This document shows positions 15,518-22,351 of a DNA stretch of 64,000 nt, in pieces; position 1 is the first letter of the stretch, and each line of letters starts with the position of its first letter. The notes beneath the pieces were generated by a model. That model saw only the letters and a list, made by a program, of their open reading frames with translations, had not been told where the DNA came from and searched no databases. The stretch spans positions 1 through 64,000 of IMG/VR virus record IMGVR_UViG_3300030104_005320; one strand, written 5' to 3'. The position numbers were made by a program, and so were the translations under genes. The stretch comes from a virus.

Positions 15518-15547
15518 TGACACCTTTGGTCGTGACCTAACGTGTCC
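15518..15547 (+). promoter_or_regulatory. Two abutting dyads in opposite orientation
   Basis: TGACACCTTTGGTCG (15518-15532) is a reversed copy of the dyad, directly followed by TGACCTAACGTGTCC (15533-15547). The arrangement repeats that at 13896-13925. A normal promoter follows 26 bp later. Confidence 0.55.
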
Positions 15548-15573
15548 AAGAAATAATAATTAAAGATTAGGGT

Positions 15574-15601
15574 TTGACATTGCCGATGATATATGTATAA
15601 T
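15574..15601 (+). promoter_or_regulatory. Extended promoter with CGATA spacer
   Basis: TTGACA (15574-15579), 16 bp with TGCCGATG, TATAAT (15596-15601). TTAAAGATT lies upstream. It drives the DUF932-family gene. Confidence 0.8.
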
Positions 15602-15642
15602 GAGAGTCTGTTAAGTTAGTTTTTTCTTTGAAAGGGTTTTTT

Positions 15643-16524
15643 ATGTCTTCTGTTTCTAATTCTGTTTCTGATCAGATCCGCTCGACTTTCAACTTTACTG
15701 TTGACAAGTTCCCGCTATCCGGTCCCGATGGGATGTCCACCCCGTTGTATGGTTTGTTCCGTAGCGATAATAGTTCGCTCGTTGGTTCAAAATCCGTCAC
15801 TGCTCGCTATCATCCACACACCACCGACGACGTTTGTGCGTTGGCAGATGCTGCGGAAAATGCGTTCGATGGCGATATTGACATTCGTTGCCATTTTCGC
15901 AATGGTCACTATGTTGACGTGAAACCCAACATTGCAGAACGTAAAGCCGTGTACGGTACTGCGGACAATATCTGGCCTCGCGTGTTAATTCGTGCGGGTT
16001 ACGATGGCGAATCGTTTCGGGCCTCAATGGGTTATTTCCGCGATGCTTGCAGCAATATGGCTATGATGTCGATGGTTAACGGTACGTCCGTTTGTATCCG
16101 TCACACCAGCGGCCTGCGTAGCAAGATGGACGAGCTAATCGCTACGTTCAACACGCTGAAAAATTCGTGGTCTAATCTGTCTGATGTCGTCGATCAGATG
16201 CAATCGCGTGAAGTTGTTCTGACTGACTTCCTCAATCAGTTGTATCCACAACCAACACAGACCGAAGGTCGTGGGGTTACGATGCACAAAAATCGTACTG
16301 AGTCAATCGTCCGTCGCGTTATGCGGGAGCGTTTGACAACTGGCCGACCTACCCTTGGTCAAGATTTCAAGATTTCAGCGTGGGAAGCGTACAATGCTGT
16401 TCAGGGCTATGTCCAGCATGATGCGAACGCCCGCAAAGGTTTCACAGGTGAGTTCGACCGCATCATTCGTGCGGCTAACGATCAGACAGTCCGCAAGGCT
16501 GAACGATTAGCACTCGCCGCCTAG
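15643..16524 (+). CDS. DUF932-family (phage/plasmid-like) protein
   Basis: 293 residues, from the ATG at 15643 (GAAAGGG upstream). Overall size and pattern, with a conserved beta core (PLYGLFRSDNS, DIDIRCHFRNGHYV, VLIRAGYDGE, then RHTSG), fit the DUF932 family found in phages and plasmids, whose role is unknown. Codons are GC-richer (CGC, GTC, CTG) than in late genes, so it may have a separate origin. A strong terminator follows. Confidence 0.6.
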   Translation: MSSVSNSVSDQIRSTFNFTVDKFPLSGPDGMSTPLYGLFRSDNSSLVGSKSVTARYHPHTTDDVCALADAAENAFDGDIDIRCHFRNGHYVDVKPNIAERKAVYGTADNIWPRVLIRAGYDGESFRASMGYFRDACSNMAMMSMVNGTSVCIRHTSGLRSKMDELIATFNTLKNSWSNLSDVVDQMQSREVVLTDFLNQLYPQPTQTEGRGVTMHKNRTESIVRRVMRERLTTGRPTLGQDFKISAWEAYNAVQGYVQHDANARKGFTGEFDRIIRAANDQTVRKAERLALAA

Positions 16525-16535
16525 TACCCTTTCTA

Positions 16536-16564
16536 CCGTCCCCCGCTTGGGGGGCGGGCTTTTA
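16536..16564 (+). terminator. Rho-independent terminator
   Basis: CCGTCCCC (16536-16543) pairs with GGGGGCGG (16550-16557), followed by GCTTTT. Confidence 0.75.
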
Positions 16565-16569
16565 GGGGT

Positions 16570-16653
16570 ATGCCTATGGAATTTGGTTATATATTTTTCT
16601 TGGTTTTTTTCTTTTTTATTTTTCTTTCATTTTTAAAAGAGAAATTGACCTAA
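16570..16653 (+). CDS. Possible 27-residue membrane peptide
   Basis: Starts MPMEFGYIFFLVFF; one Phe-rich membrane segment. AGGGG lies 5 nt upstream. It lies between two terminators and its stop codon is inside a degenerate dyad, so expression is doubtful. Confidence 0.3.
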   Translation: MPMEFGYIFFLVFFFFIFLSFLKEKLT

Positions 16654-16660
16654 CGAGTCC
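16646..16660 (+). promoter_or_regulatory. Degenerate dyad
   Basis: TGACCTAACGAGTCC differs from the dyad consensus at two positions. It runs into the stem of a terminator, and no -10 box follows. Confidence 0.35.
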
Positions 16661-16685
16661 CCGTCGTTTTTTGGCGGGGATTTTT
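16659..16685 (+). terminator. Rho-independent terminator
   Basis: CCCCGTC pairs with GGCGGGG around a T-rich loop and is followed by ATTTTT. It abuts repeat copy 7. Confidence 0.7.
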
Positions 16686-16770
16686 CGTAAGTCCTTATAG
16701 CGTAAGGGTTTACGGCGAGGCGGGCGGTCGCCGATTGACCTAAGTCCTTACTATCAAAAGAGTTGCAACA
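16686..16770 (+). repeat. Two-hairpin repeat, copy 7 (right unit diverged)
   Basis: Left unit CGTAAGTCCTT, 7-nt loop, AAGGGTTTACG. GC-rich middle GGCGGGCGGTCGCC. Right unit CCTAAGTCCTT with a poorly matching second arm. Last copy in the window. Confidence 0.75.
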
Positions 16771-16874
16771 AGTTTAGTTATTTTTTGCTCCAAGTCATTG
16801 TCTGGATTGTACTTATGGAAAATAGTGTTTTGGTATGGTATGATGGTAGGGTGGCATACTCATATCTGTCGGGC

Positions 16875-17080
16875 CTAAACCCTCCTGATTTCGCCAGCTT
16901 CGCAGGCACTAGCCACTGAGGCCACTATGTCTAACCCCAAGCCTTAAGATTTCGCCAAGATTGCCAGCACTGGCCACGGTGTCCAATCTAAACTTTACTG
17001 ATTTGGCCTGCGGTGCAGGCTCTGGCCTCTAACGCCACTTGTCCTAGCTAAATATTACAGATTCGAGACTATGAAGACAG
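16875..17080 (+). repeat. Three and a half imperfect tandem repeats of ~57 nt
   Basis: Copies begin with CTAAAC or CTAACC at 16875, 16931, 16988 and (partial) 17048. Each continues with GATTTCGCC or a variant, then GGCACTGGCCAC-like sequence. The periods are 56, 57 and 60. Each copy can form a GGC/GCC hairpin. No open frame with a ribosome site lies here. There are no unique spacers as in CRISPR. Function unknown. Confidence 0.6.
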
Positions 17081-17093
17081 TCAGCCAATTACA

Positions 17094-17119
17094 TAAAAAA
17101 AGCCGCCCCGAAGGACGGC
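17094..17119 (-). terminator. Terminator of the protease gene
   Basis: Read on the minus strand: GCCGTCC, loop TTCG, GGGCGGC, then seven T. It lies 13 bp after the protease stop codon. Confidence 0.85.
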
Positions 17120-17131
17120 CCGTTGCGACGA

Positions 17132-17809
17132 CTATGATTGTTGTATTTTGTTGAAGATTCTTTCTACATTTGATCCGTATATTGGTCCGACTATAATTCT
17201 TTGAGTATCTTCATACTCTTTAATGCCAGTACCGAAACAAATTACTCCAACTACTTTTCCTTTATGAATGATCGGCCCACCACTGTCACCTTGTATTGCC
17301 CAAGAGAATACTATGTGTCCACCTTGACCCATTCCCTTACCACAATATTTAGAGTTCCAGTGACGAAAATCCCCAGTTCCAAACCCACACATTTCTACCG
17401 TATCTCCAATTGGGACATCTTCAGTGCTAATTTCCATCGGCACAATGTCTTCAGGTATCAATGCACGAATTAACGCAAGGTCATTGAAACTGTCTAAGTC
17501 GTGGTTTTTCTTAACAATGACAGTACCATTTTGGGTAACTTCACCATTATTAAAATAAACCTTGAAAAGTGTATCAGATGAATTTATAACATGTGATGCA
17601 GTTAGAATCCACCCGACGTAATATCCTTCATGTTTCTCGCTATCCTCTATAAATTTTATGACTGTTCCGCTTCCAGAATATCCATCGCCCGAAATCTTTA
17701 CTATACTTGAATGGTAACTTGCAGGCTCAGACGCATCCCAGTTTTGGGCAGAAACTAAAGATGTGAAGAGCAGGCAAAACGCTAAAGTCGATAAAACTTT
17801 CTTTATCAT
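17132..17809 (-). CDS. Secreted trypsin-like serine protease
   Basis: 225 residues with an N-terminal signal peptide (cut likely after VSA, residue 21) and the S1 fold. The triad is visible: H73 in LTASHV, D110 in NDLALI and S176 in GDSGGP. It would act in the periplasm or outside the cell. It is a single-gene unit with its own TTGTGTATA-type promoter and a strong terminator, transcribed against its neighbours. Possible roles are superinfection exclusion or attack on envelope proteins; both are guesses. Confidence 0.85.
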   Translation of the reverse strand: MIKKVLSTLAFCLLFTSLVSAQNWDASEPASYHSSIVKISGDGYSGSGTVIKFIEDSEKHEGYYVGWILTASHVINSSDTLFKVYFNNGEVTQNGTVIVKKNHDLDSFNDLALIRALIPEDIVPMEISTEDVPIGDTVEMCGFGTGDFRHWNSKYCGKGMGQGGHIVFSWAIQGDSGGPIIHKGKVVGVICFGTGIKEYEDTQRIIVGPIYGSNVERIFNKIQQS

Positions 17810-17839
17810 GATAACCCCTTACTTTATGTCGCAAAGAGT

Positions 17840-17848
17840 TATACACAA
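17840..17848 (-). promoter_or_regulatory. Candidate TTGTGTATA promoter of the protease gene
   Basis: TTGTGTATA on the minus strand, 31 bp before the protease ATG. Confidence 0.45.
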
Positions 17849-17869
17849 ATATTAACTAATTATTAACTT

Positions 17870-18232
17870 TTAGCCTTCAGGGAAGTCTGTTGCTATCTGG
17901 CTAAAGTAGTGTTCTATGATCTGTTTAACTATCCACCCTATAACTTGTTGGGCAATATACACCCAAATGAATGTGGGCAGAAAGTATGATTTCTTATGGT
18001 CGCTGAGATCAATGTTCTTCTTAATGTATCTCCTTAGTGCTATTCTTAACTCTCTCTTAGTGTCTAGTTCTGAGTCATCCCTCCAAGGGGCGGAGTCAAA
18101 CCATTGTTGAGAGTACATGAAAACATCATCAGCCAGATCAATGGCCTCGTCAGTGTGGGCGTTTCTTCCTTCTTTGCCAAATCTCTCTTTAACCTTTGGC
18201 ATGAAGTATGATTTATCTATCTTTATCGACAT
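17870..18232 (-). CDS. Uncharacterised helical protein
   Basis: 120 residues from the ATG at 18232, with GGAG 8 nt upstream. The C-terminal third (FLPTFIWVYIAQQVIGWIVKQ) could insert in a membrane or be a buried helix. No family recognised. A promoter-like TATGTATAGAAC lies about 45 nt upstream. Confidence 0.6.
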   Translation of the reverse strand: MSIKIDKSYFMPKVKERFGKEGRNAHTDEAIDLADDVFMYSQQWFDSAPWRDDSELDTKRELRIALRRYIKKNIDLSDHKKSYFLPTFIWVYIAQQVIGWIVKQIIEHYFSQIATDFPEG

Positions 18233-18278
18233 TACAATCTCCAAGCGTTAATTGTTTAGGTTGGACAAGTGTTAGTTC

Positions 18279-18286
18279 TATACATA
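18279..18286 (-). promoter_or_regulatory. Weak TTGTGTATA-like promoter
   Basis: The minus strand reads CTATGTATAGAAC, one mismatch from the late-type core, upstream of the 18232 gene. Confidence 0.35.
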
Positions 18287-18289
18287 GGA

Positions 18290-18810
18290 AGTACACCTGT
18301 CTTATCTAAACCTTCCTATATTATTATCTGCCAAAAGGCCGTAAGGCCAGAGCATGTCATTTAATTTTTAATTTATTGTTGGGTTAAAACCCTAGATCGA
18401 GAAGAATATACACCTTATATTCACCTAGAAATGGAGCAAATGGGTCAATAAAGTTTCAACTTTTATGCTTTTTTTATCAGATAACAACCATTTGAAGGCA
18501 ACTAAAGGGCTAAGACAACCAAAATAATTACTTATTGCGGGAACACGACATTCAAACAACTGTTTTAACTGTCTCAGCCCTCCATGTCATTCTCTATGTT
18601 TGTTAGTATGTATATGTATGTAGTGTACTATATAAAATGTCAATAATCCTCGGTAAACTCTAATGTTTTAGGCTAGACACCCATATATAGGGAACTAATA
18701 TCTATATAGCAAATCTAATATAAAAAACACTGTGTTTAGCAGCATTATATACACTATTATAAAACATGGAAAAGACTTGGAAAGGAATCATAAAGGAGAA
18801 AAATTATTTT
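18290..18810. other. Gene-free AT-rich region with inverted repeats
   Basis: About 500 bp without a supported gene, between divergent units. It contains GGCC-GTAA-GGCC (18337-18348), GGGTT/AACCC (18381-18392) and a long-range stem GGGCTAAGACA (18507-18517) with TGTCTCAGCCC (18570-18580), which has one mismatch. An origin or a regulatory RNA are possible; neither is shown. Confidence 0.4.
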
Positions 18811-18811
18811 T

Positions 18812-18991
18812 ATGACAAAAAAACAAGAAAAAAAAGTGCAATGTATAGACTGTGATAAAAAAACAGCTAACTACTACAAGATAGCGACCAACAGGGGCTA
18901 TATATCGAAGTGTAAAGAGTGTTACGAACTATGGATTTCAAGATCGGTAAGAGATGAAGGATATATTAAGAGGAACCAAGAAGTGAATTGA
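18812..18991 (+). CDS. Small zinc-finger protein
   Basis: 59 residues, starting MTKKQEKKVQCID. Two knuckles, CIDC and CKEC, about 24 residues apart, form a treble-clef or ribbon-like zinc site. AAAGGAG lies 15 nt upstream, slightly far. Too short for a family call; nucleic-acid binding is likely. Confidence 0.5.
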   Translation: MTKKQEKKVQCIDCDKKTANYYKIATNRGYISKCKECYELWISRSVRDEGYIKRNQEVN

Positions 18992-19000
18992 TTGTGTATT
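18992..19000 (+). promoter_or_regulatory. TTGTGTATT motif
   Basis: Matches the late-type motif except at the last base and lies 20 bp before the 19020 gene, close for a promoter. May be chance. Confidence 0.3.
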
Positions 19001-19019
19001 TATAATAAAGGAGGTAGAT

Positions 19020-19157
19020 ATGTCCAGAAGCCCGCTTTCAGAATTAGTGACAGATATTATTATAATGACTTTAATACTACTACCATTGATAGCCATGTCT
19101 TCAATTGGCATCTTCTGGCTGTTGTATAATGTATTCGACCAACTTTACGAACTCTAA
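19020..19157 (+). CDS. 45-residue membrane protein
   Basis: Starts MSRSPLSELVTDIII; a long hydrophobic stretch of about 30 residues. A strong AAAGGAGG lies 6 nt upstream. It is followed 9 bp later by the thioredoxin-like gene, so the two may work together in the membrane. Confidence 0.55.
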   Translation: MSRSPLSELVTDIIIMTLILLPLIAMSSIGIFWLLYNVFDQLYEL

Positions 19158-19166
19158 GGGGCAATA

Positions 19167-19511
19167 ATGAAGAAAATAATTACTATACTGGGATTCTCTC
19201 TATTTATGCTGGGGTGTTCGGCAGATACAGCCGATACTACAAAAACACAGACAACTGCTCAGGCAGACATAATGTATTTTGGGGCGACTTGGTGAGGCCC
19301 GTGTAAAAAGATGAAACAGTTGTTTCAAGACCAAGATGTTAAAAAAGAACTTGACGAAATAGACTTCCAACAGTATGATATAGACTCCAGACCAGACCTA
19401 GCAAAAAAATACAACATTCGCTCTATCCCAACACTTATAACCAAAAGCGGCCAAAGATACACAGGTTTTCTAGGTAAGGAAAAACTTTTGCAAATATTGA
19501 GAAAATACTAA
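19167..19511 (+). CDS. Thioredoxin-like lipoprotein with in-frame UGA: candidate selenoprotein
   Basis: Read through the TGA at 19293-19295 the product is 114 residues: a lipoprotein signal with lipobox LGC (residues 14-17 region), a spacer, then the thioredoxin strand IMYFGATW, UGA, GPCKKMK, and a cis-proline SIPTL further on. The UGA stands exactly at the first cysteine of WCGPC. A hairpin, TGAAAC/GTTTCA with loop AGTT (19312-19327), begins 16 nt after the UGA and fits the bacterial SECIS model. Most other genes here use TGA as stop, so the code is standard. A simple nonsense mutation (TGC or TGT to TGA) is the alternative. AAGGGG lies before the ATG. Confidence 0.65.
19311..19328 (+). promoter_or_regulatory. 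Candidate bacterial SECIS hairpin
   Basis: A 6-bp stem TGAAAC/GTTTCA with apical loop AGTT. The loop starts 22 nt after the UGA and has G as its second base, as the bacterial SECIS model asks. The stem is short, so this is weak alone. Confidence 0.45.
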
Positions 19512-19520
19512 AGGCTAGGT

Positions 19521-19548
19521 TTGACACGGACGATATAGATAGTAAGAT
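19521..19548 (+). promoter_or_regulatory. Extended promoter with CGATA spacer
   Basis: TTGACA (19521-19526), 16 bp with GGACGATA, TAAGAT (19543-19548). The leader then carries CCAACCAACCAC before the ribosome site. Confidence 0.75.
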
Positions 19549-19587
19549 CAGGACGTAACACCAACCAACCACATTAGGAGAATCAAG

Positions 19588-19803
19588 ATGAGTAGAGGAC
19601 AACTATTAACAAGTGATGAGTATGTAGCAAAACATGGGATGGCGTGTCCCGCATGTTTATCAGACAATGTACGATCTACACAGCCGATGCAGCAGGACGA
19701 CATGAACTGCTGGCAAAATTGCAAGTGTGATGACTGTGAGCAAGAGTGGGACGATCATTACGAATTAGTTGGCTATTATCCTTTGGAGACTGAAGATGAG
19801 TAA
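19588..19803 (+). CDS. Zinc-ribbon protein
   Basis: 71 residues with CPAC at about 20-23 and CDDC at about 47-50, the two halves of a zinc ribbon. TTAGGAG precedes the ATG. Acidic C-terminus. Starts a run of small early genes; nucleic-acid binding is likely. Confidence 0.65.
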   Translation: MSRGQLLTSDEYVAKHGMACPACLSDNVRSTQPMQQDDMNCWQNCKCDDCEQEWDDHYELVGYYPLETEDE

Positions 19804-20020
19804 CTTTAAAGAAAAGACAGTAAATATTATCGTGAGTGGTGGAGTAGTAGTTGACGTGGAAGGTTTGCCAGAAGATTGGGACGTTGCCATCACTGACGTA
19901 GACGACAATCCTGAATCATGGGAGGCACGAAACATGTTCGACCTAGATATTGCAGAGATGGCAGACCTAAAAGAACAGTTGCGTAAATTTTCACCGCCAC
20001 AGGAGATTGAAGATGCCTAA
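19796..20020 (+). CDS. Small acidic protein
   Basis: 74 residues from the ATG at 19796 (GGAG 9 nt upstream). The first part reads VNIIVSGGVVVDVEGLP, a strand-turn-strand pattern common in small phage proteins that carry DWDVAITDVDD. Function unknown. Overlaps both neighbours. Confidence 0.55.
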   Translation: MSNFKEKTVNIIVSGGVVVDVEGLPEDWDVAITDVDDNPESWEARNMFDLDIAEMADLKEQLRKFSPPQEIEDA

Positions 20021-20204
20021 TCAATATTACGTCAACCTAAAAGACGGATATGAAATTGGTGATACTTACGTTCACAACGGAGATGAAACAATAAAGTATA
20101 TAGTTGTTGACATCGAAGCGTTTAATGGTCTAATGCTTGTAGAAGAAGTTGATTACGATATTGAAATTATTTGGGAGGTTGAGTCAGATGATGAAGTGGC
20201 CTAA
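20013..20204 (+). CDS. Small acidic protein
   Basis: 63 residues from the ATG at 20013 (AGGAG 7 nt upstream). Acidic and beta-rich, starting MPNQYYVNLKDGY. No family recognised. Confidence 0.5.
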   Translation: MPNQYYVNLKDGYEIGDTYVHNGDETIKYIVVDIEAFNGLMLVEEVDYDIEIIWEVESDDEVA

Positions 20205-20412
20205 ACAAATGGGACGAACAGTAAATTATGACTTTACTATTGATAGCTTGGTTAGTGTTGAGGCTCCTGCTGGCACTGATCCTGATGAGCTTATTGATAT
20301 GGCACTCGCAAAGTTAGCACAAAGAGCCAAAGAAGGCGACATTGCACTAATGTTTGATACTTGTTTCGATAGCGAAACGGGTAACTACAACGAAGACTGG
20401 AGAACGATTTAA
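20188..20412 (+). CDS. Small acidic protein
   Basis: 74 residues from the ATG at 20188, with GGGAGG 9 nt upstream. Contains APAGTDPDELIDMALAKLAQRA, a helix after a strand. Function unknown. The stop overlaps the next ATG. Confidence 0.5.
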   Translation: MMKWPKQMGRTVNYDFTIDSLVSVEAPAGTDPDELIDMALAKLAQRAKEGDIALMFDTCFDSETGNYNEDWRTI

Positions 20413-20594
20413 TGAAAACAGATAGAGAGTTCGAACTAGAGCAACTTCGTTTAGCTGTTGATTTTTTTGAGAGGCAGCTAGAGGACCACTGGTATACCGA
20501 AAAAGCCAACAACATCGAGAGAAATATAAACAAGTTTAAAAACAAGTACGAAGAATTAAAAAAATGGACTACAAAAAAAGAACACTCTATTTAG
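20412..20594 (+). CDS. Small coiled-coil protein
   Basis: 60 residues, almost all helical and charged, starting MKTDREFELEQLRL. Translational coupling (TAATG) with the gene before. Function unknown. Confidence 0.5.
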   Translation: MKTDREFELEQLRLAVDFFERQLEDHWYTEKANNIERNINKFKNKYEELKKWTTKKEHSI

Positions 20595-20767
20595 AGATAG
20601 CCATAGACCTACTAGACAGGGCAGAGGGTACTAAGTTATACGACGTAACAAGGAGGCTTTCAGGCTGGTCTAGGAAAGATTACGAAGAGATGTTAGAGAT
20701 GCTTGCACTATTGCTGATTAAATTCAAAAAACTAGAAAACAAAGAAGACGAGGACAAGGAATGGTAA
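20564..20767 (+). CDS. Small helical protein
   Basis: 67 residues, starting MDYKKRTLYLEIAI; helical and ending in a Lys/Asp/Glu tail. Overlaps the previous gene by 31 bp and has no strong ribosome site, so it may be translated by coupling. Confidence 0.45.
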   Translation: MDYKKRTLYLEIAIDLLDRAEGTKLYDVTRRLSGWSRKDYEEMLEMLALLLIKFKKLENKEDEDKEW

Positions 20768-20961
20768 AGCATCTACAAGATGCTGGAATGAATTATTTTC
20801 AGCACATGATACACGCCTTACATATATCTTACTTATTATTTGTTGCTTGCTTTTGCTGCTTTATACACTCTTTCATTCCTTTTATATTTCAAACAAAAGC
20901 CTCTTGCATTATCAAATATTTATCAGATAATGTAATAAACAGACAGATAAGGAGAAATTAA
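20761..20961 (+). CDS. Small membrane protein, DUF6356-like
   Basis: 66 residues. KHLQDAGMNYFQHMIHALHIS, a membrane stretch and HSFIPFIFQTKAS fit the pattern of the DUF6356 family (an HL..AG.SY..H start, then a membrane helix and H..PF.F). Role unknown; a membrane effect is likely. AAGGA precedes the ATG. Confidence 0.55.
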   Translation: MVKHLQDAGMNYFQHMIHALHISYLLFVACFCCFIHSFIPFIFQTKASCIIKYLSDNVINRQIRRN

Positions 20962-21369
20962 ATGCCACACAGTTCAAACACTCTAATTGTAGATTGCGAT
21001 GGAGTTATAGCAGACAAAAATCACGGAGGCGACTACGCAAAAGCCGGTCCACTTCAGCATGGTATAGATCAAATCAATTCAATGTATGACATGGGTTATA
21101 CAATAAAATTGTACACAGCTAGATACGGAGACAGGGAATCAGGAAACATACACCTTCAGTATGAGCGAGGGTATGTGGAATGGATTAACTGGCTCGATAA
21201 ACACGGCGTTAAATACCACCATGCGTTTATGGGAAAGCCTGCTGGGGTGATGTATATCGACGACAAAGCCGCCCGTGTAGACGGAGACAACGAAGACGGA
21301 TGGAAACAGGTGTGGGACGAAATTAACAATCTAGAAGGAAAAGATAAATACGGAAATAAAATACAATGA
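20962..21369 (+). CDS. HAD-superfamily phosphatase-like protein
   Basis: 135 residues. Motif I is VDCDGVI with aspartates 11 and 13; motif II lies in LYTARYG; and KPAGVMYIDDKA supplies the lysine and the acidic pair. Such small HAD proteins dephosphorylate nucleotides or sugars. GGAG lies 9 nt upstream. The next gene overlaps by 4 bp. Confidence 0.75.
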   Translation: MPHSSNTLIVDCDGVIADKNHGGDYAKAGPLQHGIDQINSMYDMGYTIKLYTARYGDRESGNIHLQYERGYVEWINWLDKHGVKYHHAFMGKPAGVMYIDDKAARVDGDNEDGWKQVWDEINNLEGKDKYGNKIQ

Positions 21370-21791
21370 AAGAACAAAACCTTTTAAAATGGATTTCTAT
21401 AACAAGTATAGCTATTATCTCTCTGCTGGTTGCAGAGTTTAAATTCACTGCCTTTTCCTCCTTGGCATCTGCGGATATTACTTTTATCTGCTACGCTATA
21501 TTGTTACTGGGGATCAGTGCTATCTTGTTCAGTTTCAGGCAGGTTATGAACAAAACCTACCACATGAAAAAAATGAACGACCTATCTTATGTCGCCCAAA
21601 TGCTTGGGCTACTGGGAACTGTGGTTGGCATGAGCTATCTTTTCGCGTCACTTAGTTCGCTTGAAGACCCTGAGCTTAGACAAAAACTTATCACGACAGG
21701 AATGGCTACGGTACTAAATACTACCATAGTTGGTATTGTTTGCAGTCTTGTTATTTACGCATACGTAATATTCTTGAGGGAAGACAAATGA
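21366..21791 (+). CDS. MotA/TolQ/ExbB-like membrane protein
   Basis: 141 residues with about four membrane segments. The stretch LGLLGTVVGMSYLFASL and then MATVLNTTIVGIVCSLVIY matches the conserved pore helices of the MotA/TolQ/ExbB proton-channel family (GLLGTV.G and T..G). The large cytoplasmic loop of typical members is short here. It starts a three-gene membrane cluster. Proton flow is inferred from the family only. Confidence 0.7.
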   Translation: MKEQNLLKWISITSIAIISLLVAEFKFTAFSSLASADITFICYAILLLGISAILFSFRQVMNKTYHMKKMNDLSYVAQMLGLLGTVVGMSYLFASLSSLEDPELRQKLITTGMATVLNTTIVGIVCSLVIYAYVIFLREDK

Positions 21792-22351
21792 AAATTCCTA
21801 TTTGTTTTCTAGATATTATATTGATTTTACTGGTTTGTATGATATTACTGTATAATCCGGTAACAAAAAAAGAAGAGATACCAACTCCTCCTCAAATGGC
21901 AGAGTTTATATTAACAGTACACTGGGAAGCAAAATTGAACGCCGACATAGATACGTGGGCCTTAAGAGTTGATAATCCAGCTTCAATCACTGGCTTTACT
22001 CGAAGGGAAAACGATGTATTCATTCTTCATAATGACAACACTTCTAGAGAATATGGTCAAATCGACGGTGAAATTCTTGAAGAGGCTAGGGAAACGCTCA
22101 CAATAGAAAGAATAAAAGAAGGAGAATACATCTTTGCATTGCATGGATACAGAGTGCCGCCCGACGCTGAACCAGTAGAAGTCACGTTAGAATTTCAAAA
22201 GTCAAGACCTTACTCTCATATATTTAAAAAGACTGTAACAGTAATACACGACGAAGAGGTTCCTATTGTATCTTTTTACATAGATGCAGATGGTAATGTC
22301 AAAGACCTACAATTAGATCAAAATTTAGTACAAAGGTTTATAAACCAATGA
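21788..22351 (+). CDS. Single-pass membrane protein with outer domain
   Basis: 187 residues from the ATG at 21788, overlapping the channel gene. One N-terminal membrane segment (FLDIILILLVCMILL) is followed by an outer beta-rich domain. The layout recalls ExbD/TolR/MotB partners, but the outer domain is not recognised and lacks a peptidoglycan-binding OmpA motif. Confidence 0.6.
   Translation: MKIPICFLDIILILLVCMILLYNPVTKKEEIPTPPQMAEFILTVHWEAKLNADIDTWALRVDNPASITGFTRRENDVFILHNDNTSREYGQIDGEILEEARETLTIERIKEGEYIFALHGYRVPPDAEPVEVTLEFQKSRPYSHIFKKTVTVIHDEEVPIVSFYIDADGNVKDLQLDQNLVQRFINQ

Noticed and set aside
16875-17080. A CRISPR array
   Set aside because: Copies are imperfect along their whole length, there are no unique spacers between exact repeats and no cas genes.
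19293-19295. TGA read as Trp (changed genetic code)
   Set aside because: Other genes stop at TGA with downstream starts, and Trp would give WWGPC, not a thioredoxin site.
19311-19511. A 66-residue gene starting MKQLFQDQ
   Set aside because: It lacks a ribosome site and starts inside the thioredoxin fold; the upstream lipoprotein frame joins it through one TGA.
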